Source: SLAN01 sp964565375 (lineage in GTDB: Bacteria > Spirochaetota > Spirochaetia > DSM-27196 > SKKC01). From it: DNA of 5,958 nucleotides. The position numbers were made by a program, and so were the translations under genes. The stretch's first letter is position 1; every line of letters starts with the position of its first letter. The notes beneath the pieces are model-generated. The model had not been told where the DNA came from. It saw only the letters and a list, made by a program, of their open reading frames with translations, and did no database searches. Shown one piece after another: positions 1-5,406 of the stretch. The stretch lies in the NCBI GenBank assembly GCA_964565375.1, contig CAZMEV010000157.1:1-5958 (forward strand). Reading direction: 5' to 3'.

Positions 1-304
1 GCATTTTCGCTGCGTTGTTAATGACCTGGTCGAGCGCCTGAATGGAAAAGTTAAAGGTCATCCATTCCACGATCGGGCGAAGCCCCACCATCGCCGCGCC
101 GATACCCATTCCGGTGAATCCGTTCTCGGTAATCGGGGTGTCGAGCACTCGCGGAAATCCGTATTTCTTGTGAAGACCGCGAGTAACTTTGTAGGCGCCT
201 TCGTATTCGGCGACCTCCTCACCCATAATGCACACCGTGTCATCGCGCTGCATTTCCTCGTCAATCGCCTGATTCAGCGCGTCGCGTACTGCAATTTCAG
301 CCAT
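1..304 (-). CDS. pdhB: Pyruvate dehydrogenase E1 component, beta subunit (N-terminal part; cut by window edge)
   Basis: This is the first 101 codons of the E1 beta subunit. With E1 alpha it forms the thiamine-diphosphate (ThDP)-dependent alpha2beta2 E1, which decarboxylates pyruvate and reductively acetylates lipoyl-E2 in the cytoplasm. The N-terminus reads MAEIAVRDALNQAIDEEM. It is followed by the family blocks MGEEVAEYEGAYKVTRGL (residues 27-44) and DTPITENGFTG (55-65), where Glu60 corresponds to the conserved Glu that activates the ThDP aminopyrimidine. Next come GLRPIVEWMTFNF (74-86) and QALDQVINNAAK (89-100). The ATG at 304-302 is preceded by AGGAGA with a 10-nt gap. The roughly 225 remaining residues expected for the family, with the transketolase central and C-terminal domains, lie off the left edge. 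It follows pdhA on the same strand after an unusually long 174-bp spacer with tandem repeats. Branched-chain 2-oxoacid dehydrogenase beta is the main alternative, but the motifs look like PDH. Confidence 0.95.
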   Translation of the reverse strand, partial: MAEIAVRDALNQAIDEEMQRDDTVCIMGEEVAEYEGAYKVTRGLHKKYGFPRVLDTPITENGFTGMGIGAAMVGLRPIVEWMTFNFSIQALDQVINNAAKM

Positions 305-336
305 ATCGTCTTTGTCTCCTGGTTATCCTTATTTCG

Positions 337-426
337 CGTATGCCCGCTGTCCGACAGACGCTTTTTCACGTATGCCCGCTGTCCGACAGACGCTTTTTCA
401 CGTATGCCCGCTGTCCGACAGACGCT
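337..426. repeat. 32-bp tandem repeat, 2.8 copies, in the pdhA-pdhB spacer
   Basis: Copies lie at 337-368, 369-400 and 401-426. The first two are identical over 32 bp, and the third is identical over its 26 bp before diverging. Each copy contains the odd-centred dyad CTGTCCGACAG (347-357, 379-389, 411-421), that is CTGT-NNN-ACAG, and a short T5 run on the plus strand (A5 in the pdh transcript). The stretch just left of the first copy (323-336) weakly resembles the end of a unit, so a decayed earlier copy is possible. The unit length is not a multiple of three, so the array cannot encode a repeated peptide in one frame. It fills most of the untranslated spacer. Its role is unknown: operators in helical phase, RNA structures or neutral slippage products are all possible. 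Confidence 0.95.
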
Positions 427-438
427 CTCCGCAGGTCG

Positions 439-460
439 CACGGACAGGAAAAAGTCCGTG
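439..460 (-). other. Stem-loop just downstream of pdhA
   Basis: A perfect 7-bp inverted repeat, CACGGAC / GTCCGTG, encloses an 8-nt loop, which is U-rich in the minus-strand transcript. It begins 18 bp after the pdhA stop codon and precedes the tandem repeats. No U tract follows the stem in either direction, so it does not look like a standard intrinsic terminator. Inference: a processing, stability or attenuation element that could set different pdhA and pdhB levels. Confidence 0.5.
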
Positions 461-478
461 GAGCGGGTCCTCTGGGTA

Positions 479-1501
479 CTACTCCGCGTAGATATCCTCA
501 TACATGGTTTCGATCGCGGGCTCGTCCGACTGCTCGGCAAAGTCCACCGCTTCCTGCACCCGTTCTTTCATTTGCGAGTCGAGCTTCCCGAATTCTTCCT
601 CGGTAATCATGGAGGCATCTTTCATACTCTTGTACAGCACCGAGATCGGATCCTGGGATTTGAACTTCTCGAGCTCATCCTTGGTCCGGTACTTGGCGGG
701 ATCGCTGATGCTGTGTCCCTTATAACGGTATGTTTTAATGTCCATGATGGTGGGCTTGCCGTCTTTCATGGCCTTCTCGGCCGAACCTTTGATCGCCTCA
801 TACACTTCGAGGAAGTTCATGCCGTCGACGGTCATGCCGTCGACATTATATCCGGCTGCCCGCTGTTCGAAGTTCTCTACCGAACTGACGCGGTGAACGG
901 CGGTACCCATGCCGTACTGATTGTTCTCTACTATATATACGACGGGAAGCTTCCATACACCGGCCATATTCAGGCTTTCGTGGAATGCGCCCTGATGTGC
1001 CGCTCCGTCGCCGAAGAAACAGAGCGCACAACCCTGCTGCTTGTGTCCGAGAACTTTCTGCCGATACATTTCCGCGAATCCGACGCCGGTCGCGACCGGT
1101 ATCTGGGCGCCGACAATGCCGTTGCCCCCAAGCATGTGGCGTTCAGCATCGAACATGTGCATCGAACCGCCCTTACCGCGGGCCGCACCGGTAATTTTGC
1201 CGTAAAGCTCGGCCATAACGTACTTTGGATCGATGCCACAGGAAATGGCGTGACCGTGATCACGGTAGGCGGTGAGAATATAGTCACGCTTTAGATCGAT
1301 AGCGCGTGCCGCAGCCGCGGAAATCGCTTCCTGACCGTTATAGGCATGAAAAAAGCCGCCAATTTTCCGAAGTCCGTACTGCTGGGCAGCCTTTTCCTCG
1401 AAACGGCGGATAAGCAGCATTTCCTCGAGCGCATCGAGGAGAAAGTCCTGATCGTAATCGGCGACGTTGCGCTCTTTCTTCCTGGACGATTGAGTAGCCA
1501 T
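479..1501 (-). CDS. pdhA: Pyruvate dehydrogenase E1 component, alpha subunit
   Basis: This is the ThDP-binding alpha subunit of the heterotetrameric (alpha2beta2) pyruvate dehydrogenase E1, as found in mitochondria and many bacteria, not the single-chain AceE type. It decarboxylates pyruvate and passes the acetyl group to lipoyl-E2. In the 340-residue numbering, visible blocks are HAYNGQEA (52-59), the active-site HGH (82-84), GKGGSMHMF (109-117), and the ThDP/Mg motif running from GDG (164-166) to ENNQ (192-195). The loop RYKGHSISDPAKYR (259-272) matches the phosphorylation-loop region of mitochondrial E1 alpha. Length is normal for the family. Two in-frame ATGs compete. The first, at 1507-1505 (342 aa, adding Met-Pro), sits only 3 nt from AGGAG (1515-1511). 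The one chosen, at 1501-1499, has a 9-nt gap and is the better-placed start. It lies 85 bp downstream of lplA and upstream of pdhB, so a shared transcript is likely. Confidence 0.96.
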   Translation of the reverse strand: MATQSSRKKERNVADYDQDFLLDALEEMLLIRRFEEKAAQQYGLRKIGGFFHAYNGQEAISAAAARAIDLKRDYILTAYRDHGHAISCGIDPKYVMAELYGKITGAARGKGGSMHMFDAERHMLGGNGIVGAQIPVATGVGFAEMYRQKVLGHKQQGCALCFFGDGAAHQGAFHESLNMAGVWKLPVVYIVENNQYGMGTAVHRVSSVENFEQRAAGYNVDGMTVDGMNFLEVYEAIKGSAEKAMKDGKPTIMDIKTYRYKGHSISDPAKYRTKDELEKFKSQDPISVLYKSMKDASMITEEEFGKLDSQMKERVQEAVDFAEQSDEPAIETMYEDIYAE

Positions 1502-1579
1502 AGGCATTAACTCCTGAAACTATAATATTTCCTGGTCGGACAGAGCCGCACGAGCGACACCGTCAACTCAAGCAGACAC

Positions 1580-1600
1580 ATGCCACCTATTCGGTGGCAT
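1580..1600 (-). other. Perfect stem-loop straddling the lplA stop codon
   Basis: ATGCCACC and GGTGGCAT form a perfect 8-bp stem with a 5-nt loop. Read on the minus strand, the stem begins within the last lplA codons, the TAG stop (1589-1587) falls at the loop/3'-arm boundary, and the 3' arm runs into the lplA-pdhA gap. The following bases are GTGTCTGCTTGAG, with no U tract, so a strong Rho-independent terminator is unlikely. A 3'-end stability or processing hairpin, or a weak attenuator between lplA and pdhA, fits better. Confidence 0.5.
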
Positions 1601-2465
1601 CGGGGACTACTACGCCGGGTGTGAACGGCACCGGGGTTTCAAGCGGCCGGAAGGAACCGTCGTCCGCGATAATCGCCTGGACGAATCCTTCTCGAACCGA
1701 GATCCGGCGCCCATCCGCTGAGCAGGAGGTAAAACGCGGCGTTCGTCCGAAGCGCCAGGTCCAGCTCAGATGCCGTTCCACTCGTTGCGCACGACATTCG
1801 GGATCTACGTCCTCGATCGTGCCTGCACCGCCCACAGAGTACACTTTGTTGAACATTGAGACAATGCGACGCCGCATTATTTCGACTGTGAGCTCCGGAT
1901 TGAACGCAGTCAGGTTTTCCACAGACATTCGATGCGAGGCGATCGCCCTCGTTTCAATGGTTGTGTCAGCCGGGCGAAGTGCTTCACGAAGCACCGAGAG
2001 GTCGGCATGGCACAGTAATGTCATGTGGTGGAGAACGCGATCGCGCCGGTAGCACATCGCATTCCCTGATACCTTGTAGCCGTTGCAGAGAATATCCCCT
2101 CGATCCGTGATCTCCGGGTCGATCCCCTGCCCCCGTATGGCCGCCGCAAGCACCTCCAGCTGATGCCGGCGCTCGAACCCCGCCCGCGGTACAACGAACC
2201 CGACGTTGAGATTCCCCGGACCGTGAAACACGGTGCCCCCTCCGCTTACTCTTCGAAAGAGGGGAATATCCATTAATTCGAGACGATCGGGATCGCACTC
2301 GACCCAGGGATTCTGGTTTTTGCCTATGACAACCGCATAATTGTTCTCATAAAGCACCAGAGACGGGAGAGTTGACGCGTTCCCGTCAAGCACGCATTCT
2401 TCAAATGAAAGATTGTCGACAGGATTTCGCTCCAAGGATTCCCAGACATTGACGTGATTACTCAT
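1587..2465 (-). CDS. lplA: Lipoate-protein ligase A
   Basis: This cytoplasmic enzyme uses ATP to activate free lipoate to lipoyl-AMP and transfers it to the lysine of lipoyl domains, such as that of the pyruvate dehydrogenase E2. The 292-residue protein has the BPL/LplA catalytic fold. RRVSGGGTVFHGPGNLN (71-87) matches the family's lipoyl-adenylate binding signature RRxSGGGxVxHxxGNxN. GDILCNGYKVSGNA (123-136) supplies the conserved catalytic Lys131. HHMTLLCHADLSVL (146-159) is also typical. Residues about 184-247, ending in SWTWRFGRTPRF (234-245), match the C-terminal accessory domain of LplA, so it is probably a self-sufficient ligase. It is somewhat shorter than the 338-residue E. coli enzyme. 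Position immediately upstream of pdhA suggests it serves this dehydrogenase. The ATG at 2465-2463 has only a weak purine-rich leader (AAAGGGAAAG), which suggests modest translation. An octanoyltransferase (LipM-like) role is less likely given the accessory domain. Confidence 0.92.
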   Translation of the reverse strand: MSNHVNVWESLERNPVDNLSFEECVLDGNASTLPSLVLYENNYAVVIGKNQNPWVECDPDRLELMDIPLFRRVSGGGTVFHGPGNLNVGFVVPRAGFERRHQLEVLAAAIRGQGIDPEITDRGDILCNGYKVSGNAMCYRRDRVLHHMTLLCHADLSVLREALRPADTTIETRAIASHRMSVENLTAFNPELTVEIMRRRIVSMFNKVYSVGGAGTIEDVDPECRAQRVERHLSWTWRFGRTPRFTSCSADGRRISVREGFVQAIIADDGSFRPLETPVPFTPGVVVPDATE

Positions 2466-2479
2466 CTTTCCCTTTACAC

Positions 2480-2489
2480 CCTGTACAGG
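2480..2489. promoter_or_regulatory. Perfect 10-bp palindrome CCTGTACAGG ahead of lplA
   Basis: CCTGTACAGG is fully self-complementary and sits 15 bp upstream of the lplA start codon, in its leader or promoter-proximal region. It could be an operator half-site pair, but a 10-bp palindrome can also occur by chance. The CTGT/ACAG half-sites are the same as those in the dyads of the pdhA-pdhB spacer, though there they are spaced 3 bp apart and here 0 bp. Confidence 0.3.
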
Positions 2490-2598
2490 ATCTTCGAAAA
2501 TAGGATATCTTACGAATCGTTGCCGAAATAACGAATAATTATTATCGATAGATAAAGACCTAATTATACTTCGGTTTAATTCAAGGTTTACCAGATTC

Positions 2599-2604
2599 AG
2601 GAGG
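2599..2604 (+). promoter_or_regulatory. Strong ribosome binding site that selects a GTG start for nqrB
   Basis: AGGAGG lies 4 nt before GTG at 2609-2611. The first in-frame ATG is 33 bases further on (2642) and has no comparable Shine-Dalgarno, so the GTG is the supported start. Confidence 0.75.
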
Positions 2605-2608
2605 CTCC

Positions 2609-3568
2609 GTGTACAGTCAGATCTTCCAGAAACAAAAGGTCATGCGGCGAGTCGTATACTCGCTCGTGCCCATTTTCCTTTTCAGCATTTACCTTTACGG
2701 ATGGTGGCCGATCGCACAGGCACTCGTCGTATTTCCGGTCGGTATTCTCGTAGAATACCTGTTCGAAAAGCAACGCGGAAAACGAATCAGCGAGGCAGTG
2801 CTTGTCACGTGTGCTCTTTTCACCCTGGCACTGCCACCGACCCTTCCGCTCTGGATTTCGGCCATTGGTATAGCGTTCGCAGTTGCGATCGGTAAGGAAG
2901 TGTACGGTGGATTCGGACGAAATGTCTTCAATCCCGCTATCACCGGGCGCCTGTTTATCTGGATCGCCTTTGCTGCACCGTTCGCGAGCGCATGGATGGA
3001 ACCGGGAGCCTTCGGTGCGGGTCAGGCGAACGTCGATCTCATAACCGCAGCAACTCCGCTTGAGGTGATGCAGGATGGGGGGTCGCCTGCATTCATGGAC
3101 CTTATGATTGGAACGCGTGCCGGTTCGATCGGAGAGAGCTCAATAATCCTTATTGCGCTCGGAGCGATATATCTTCTGTGGACAAAAACGGCACAGTGGC
3201 GTCTTATGCTTTCCACCCTTGGAAGCGCCGCGATTGCCAGCTTTATTTTCTACGAAACCGGCCTCTCGGTCCTGCCTACCGAGTACGCGGTGTTCAGTGG
3301 GAGTCTCTTTTTTGTCGCCGTGTATTTCGCCACTGATCCGATTACGGCGCCAACCAAGACAAAGGCACAGTGGATATACGGAAGCATAATCGGTGTGGTG
3401 ACGGTTCTTGTACGGACGTTCACCGGCTTTAACGCCGGAGCAAGCTTCGGAATCTTCGTAGCAAACGTCTTCAGTTGCCTGCTCGACGAGATTATGCCTG
3501 CAAACAAGAAGAAGAAAAAGGCAAAGAAGCCGGCAAAGAAACCGGCAACAGCACAGGAGGCAGCATGA
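2609..3568 (+). CDS. nqrB: Na+-translocating NADH:quinone oxidoreductase subunit B (short form)
   Basis: This is a polytopic inner-membrane subunit carrying covalent FMN, and in studied NQR it is part of the sodium path and quinone site. In the 319-residue product, LALPPTLPLW (73-82), GKEVYGGFGRNVFNPAITGR (95-114), GTRAGSIGESS (168-178) and ATDPITAPTKTKAQWIYG (241-258) match NqrB better than the related RnfD. The flavinylation site reads DLITAATPL (143-151) with acceptor Thr149; the usual Gly of the S/T-G-A-T motif is Ala. About eight to ten hydrophobic segments run from residue 16 to 292. Vibrio NqrB has about 415 residues, and most of the shortfall is at the N-terminus: only about 60 residues precede the ISEAVLVTCALF segment. 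The C-terminus is an unusual Lys-rich tail (299-313). It is first in the block, starts with GTG behind AGGAGG, and its TGA overlaps the nqrC ATG. RnfD is the alternative name but is less well supported given the NqrD/E/F neighbours. Confidence 0.9.
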   Translation: MYSQIFQKQKVMRRVVYSLVPIFLFSIYLYGWWPIAQALVVFPVGILVEYLFEKQRGKRISEAVLVTCALFTLALPPTLPLWISAIGIAFAVAIGKEVYGGFGRNVFNPAITGRLFIWIAFAAPFASAWMEPGAFGAGQANVDLITAATPLEVMQDGGSPAFMDLMIGTRAGSIGESSIILIALGAIYLLWTKTAQWRLMLSTLGSAAIASFIFYETGLSVLPTEYAVFSGSLFFVAVYFATDPITAPTKTKAQWIYGSIIGVVTVLVRTFTGFNAGASFGIFVANVFSCLLDEIMPANKKKKKAKKPAKKPATAQEAA

Positions 3569-4158
3569 ACAAACAGGGTCTACCATACACAGTTCTTTTC
3601 ACCTTCATTGTCTGCTTTGTCTTCGTGGCAATTCTTGCATTGGCCAACGAAGCTACCTCGGAGCGTGTCCAGCAAAATCAGGTCATCGCTCAACAGCGGG
3701 CTGTTCTGTCTGCTATGGGCATTGAGTTCACATCGGACGAAGAGGTCATGCAGTTGTTCGATGAGGTCGAACAGGAGGAGATCGAAGGTCGCCTCTTCTA
3801 CCGTGTCGAACGCGACGGAGAAGTTATTTACGCGACAGAGTTCACAGGCCAGGGCGTCTGGGGGCCGATTAACGGTGTGCTCTCAATGAACGAATCGCTA
3901 GAACAGACAATGGGACTCGAGATCATTGACCACGAAGAAACACCGGGACTCGGAGGTCGCATTACCGAGAGCTGGTTCAAGGAGCAGTTCCAGGGACGCG
4001 ATATACCGGGTGACAGCATCACGTACGTCAGCGATTCACCGGAAGAGGGTGAATTCGAGGCTATTACCGGCGCTACCGGAACCACGGGCAACATGGAACG
4101 AATTCTGAGCGAAACAATTCAAGTCTTCAGGGATATACTTGGAGGTCGTACAGCATGA
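3565..4158 (+). CDS. nqrC: Na+-translocating NADH:quinone oxidoreductase subunit C (FMN-binding)
   Basis: This subunit has one N-terminal membrane anchor (about residues 8-28) followed by a periplasmic-side FMN-binding domain, which relays electrons within the NQR complex. The 197-residue product shows GQGVWGPINGVL (95-106), HEETPGLGGRI (123-133) and EAITGATGTTGNM (165-177), the covalent-FMN motif. Thr171 is the predicted acceptor for phosphoester-linked FMN added by ApbE, which is not in this window. The acidic residue six positions before the Thr is Glu165 instead of the usual Asp. Vibrio NqrC is about 257 residues, so this is a compact version. The same frame is open further upstream to 3475, but that extension lies inside nqrB. 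The ATG at 3565 overlaps the nqrB stop (ATGA) and has AGGAGG at 3555-3560. RnfG is the homologous alternative. Confidence 0.92.
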   Translation: MNKQGLPYTVLFTFIVCFVFVAILALANEATSERVQQNQVIAQQRAVLSAMGIEFTSDEEVMQLFDEVEQEEIEGRLFYRVERDGEVIYATEFTGQGVWGPINGVLSMNESLEQTMGLEIIDHEETPGLGGRITESWFKEQFQGRDIPGDSITYVSDSPEEGEFEAITGATGTTGNMERILSETIQVFRDILGGRTA

Positions 4159-4778
4159 GCGATACAGATACAAAACAGACAGTCGGAGGAATACTGACCG
4201 ATAACCTCTGGTACAGTAACCCGATTTTCATGCAGGTGCTCGGCATTTGCTCGGCACTCGCAGTAACAAACCTGCTTTCCAACACGTTCATAATGTCGGT
4301 TGGCGTTATTTTTACGATGATGATGACCAACCTCACGGTCAGCCTTTTGAAGAACTTCTTTCCGAGAAAGGTCCGTATGATTGTCCAGGTGCTCATAATC
4401 GCCTTCTACGTCATTATCGTGGATATCGTGCTTCGCGCGTATCTACCGGATGCCCATGAAGCGCTCGGCCCCTACGTCGGTCTCATTATCACCAACTGTA
4501 TTATCATGGGACGAGCCGAGGCGTTTGCCCAGAGCAACGGTCCCATTCTAAGTGCCTGGGATGGCATTACGTCTGCGGGTGGATATATGGGAGTTCTCAT
4601 GGTAATTGCGTTCTTCCGGGAACTGCTCGCGTTCGGCTCGCTGTTCGGCTTTACTGTACTTCCGGCGGGCTTCACCCCGTGGGTTATTATGGCAATGCCG
4701 CCGAGTGCATTCTTCTTCCTTGGAATTATCATATGGATCGGCAAATCAATCATGTATAAGCAGGAGGCCACCGCATGA
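4155..4778 (+). CDS. nqrD: Na+-translocating NADH:quinone oxidoreductase subunit D
   Basis: This integral membrane subunit pairs with NqrE to form the pseudo-symmetric core around an intramembrane iron-sulfur centre. The 207-residue product has SNPIFMQVLGICSALAVTNL (21-40) and YVGLIITNCIIMGRAEAFAQ (107-126), both diagnostic of NqrD/RnfE. Cys32 and Cys115 are the two cysteines expected to contribute to the Fe-S site. About six hydrophobic helices are visible, and length is normal for the family. The FRELLAFGSLFGF segment (154-166) is also typical. Its ATG overlaps the nqrC TGA, with GGAGG at 4141-4145, so translation is probably coupled. RnfE is the homologue in RNF, but the NqrE and NqrF neighbours favour NQR. 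Confidence 0.95.
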   Translation: MSDTDTKQTVGGILTDNLWYSNPIFMQVLGICSALAVTNLLSNTFIMSVGVIFTMMMTNLTVSLLKNFFPRKVRMIVQVLIIAFYVIIVDIVLRAYLPDAHEALGPYVGLIITNCIIMGRAEAFAQSNGPILSAWDGITSAGGYMGVLMVIAFFRELLAFGSLFGFTVLPAGFTPWVIMAMPPSAFFFLGIIIWIGKSIMYKQEATA

Positions 4779-5374
4779 ACCCTCCAGATATAGCAGTTTT
4801 CCCGCTCTTTGTAGCATCCATTTTTACCAGTAACATTCTCCTCTCGAACTTCCTTGGAATGTGCTCGTTCGTAGCCATTTCAAAGGACATGAAGTCGGCT
4901 AACGGCCTTGGCCTGGCAGTGACAGTAGTTCTCACCGTCACCGGGGCGATTAACTGGGTAATCCTGCACTATGTGCTTTACCCCCTGGATCTCATTTATC
5001 TGCGATTCATAATCTTTATTATCGTTATTGCGGCGATGGTCCAGGTAATCGAAATGATTATTGACCGGGTGAGTCAGAAGCTCTACATCACGCTGGGGAT
5101 CTTTCTTCCCCTGATCACGGTCAACTGCGCGATTCTTGGTGTAAGTCTCTTTATCGAGATTCGTGACTATAATTTCATCCAGACAGTCTTTTACAGCCTC
5201 GGTTCAGGACTCGGATGGTGGCTGGCCATTATGGCTCTTTCTGCCATCAGACAGAAGACCGAGAAAACCAAGACTGTTCCCGCCGGCCTTCAGGGCTCAG
5301 GACTTACAATGATTACGATCGGCCTTATGGCAATGGCTTTCATTGGGTTCCAGGGCATGCTGGCAGTGCAGTGA
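4775..5374 (+). CDS. nqrE: Na+-translocating NADH:quinone oxidoreductase subunit E
   Basis: This integral membrane partner of NqrD contributes the other half of the intramembrane Fe-S core. The 199-residue product contains SNILLSNFLGMCSFVAISKD (19-38) and LGIFLPLITVNCAILGVSLF (107-126). Cys30 and Cys118 are the conserved membrane cysteines. YPLDLIYLRFIIFIIVIAAM (69-88) and a late LTMITIGLMAMAFIGFQGM segment (177-195) are NqrE-like rather than RnfA-like, and the length is standard. The ATG overlaps the nqrD stop in ATGA, with AGGAGG at 4762-4767. It ends in tandem stops (TGATGA), and the second belongs to a mini-ORF leading into nqrF. All six expected hydrophobic segments can be seen. Confidence 0.95.
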   Translation: MNPPDIAVFPLFVASIFTSNILLSNFLGMCSFVAISKDMKSANGLGLAVTVVLTVTGAINWVILHYVLYPLDLIYLRFIIFIIVIAAMVQVIEMIIDRVSQKLYITLGIFLPLITVNCAILGVSLFIEIRDYNFIQTVFYSLGSGLGWWLAIMALSAIRQKTEKTKTVPAGLQGSGLTMITIGLMAMAFIGFQGMLAVQ

Positions 5375-5406
5375 TGAACGCACAAGAACAAGGAGAGTTA
5401 TCATGA
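5374..5406 (+). other. 10-codon mini-ORF bridging nqrE and nqrF (possible coupling leader)
   Basis: ATG at 5374-5376 shares one base with the nqrE stop (TGATG). The frame encodes MNAQEQGELS, and its TGA at 5404-5406 overlaps the nqrF ATG as ATGA. The nqrF Shine-Dalgarno AAGGAG (5390-5395) lies inside it, and the mini-ORF has no clear ribosome site of its own. It keeps ribosomes moving across a gap that would otherwise break the pattern of overlapping junctions. A stable peptide is doubtful. Confidence 0.35.

Larger units (their letters stand above)
2466..2608. promoter_or_regulatory. Divergent intergenic region carrying the lplA-pdh and nqr promoters
   Basis: This 143-bp gap separates the lplA and nqrB starts and is clearly more AT-rich than the flanking genes, so both promoters should lie here. 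For nqrB, a TATACT -10-like box at 2565-2570 has a poor -35-like TTATCG at 2542-2547 (18-bp less one: 17-bp gap). An alternative -35, TTGCCG at 2520-2525, faces a weaker -10 near 2543. Leftwards, TATCCT within 2501-2510 is a possible -10 for lplA. Small dyads are present: AATAATTATT (2534-2543), TATCGATA (2543-2550) and TTATC/GATAA (2542-2555). The exact promoters cannot be fixed by eye. Confidence 0.5.

Noticed and set aside
337..426. Tandem repeats as a short CRISPR array
   Set aside because: The copies are directly adjacent with no unique spacers, and there are no cas genes nearby.
274..540. An 88-codon minus-strand frame through the repeat array
   Set aside because: It overlaps pdhA and pdhB ends in another frame, and the 32-bp unit shifts frame each copy, so no repeated peptide is produced. 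Composition is low-complexity, with Arg/Ser-rich ends.
857..870. A 13-of-14 match of the repeat core (TGCCCGCTGT plus CGA) inside pdhA
   Set aside because: It encodes a normal part of PdhA and the match is short. With many possible alignments it is compatible with chance, although the repeat could in principle derive from it.
170..1294. A 374-codon plus-strand open frame antisense to pdhB, the spacer and pdhA
   Set aside because: It overlaps two genes with unmistakable protein motifs on the opposite strand, has no recognisable domain, and crosses the tandem repeats. It is a by-product of codon usage in pdhA.
1521..1526. TATAAT before pdhA as a promoter -10 box
   Set aside because: It is on the plus strand, opposite to pdhA. 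The minus-strand reading (TATTAT) has no -35 at proper spacing; the only TTGACG-like hexamer is about 33 bp away.
1535..1543. GTCGGACAG in the pdhA leader as a further copy of the spacer dyad
   Set aside because: Only a 9-base match, with one dyad arm imperfect; roughly one such match is expected by chance in a window of this size.
3140..3586. A 148-codon minus-strand frame opposite nqrB
   Set aside because: It is antisense to a clear membrane protein gene and its Cys/Leu-rich start is the complement of the Lys-rich tail; no independent support.
2609..5374. Naming the block rnfD-G-E-A (RNF complex)
   Set aside because: Subunits are homologous, but NqrB-type KEV-GG-GRN and TDP motifs, the NqrE-type sequence and a ferredoxin-reductase NqrF downstream favour NQR. 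No rnfB or rnfC is seen.
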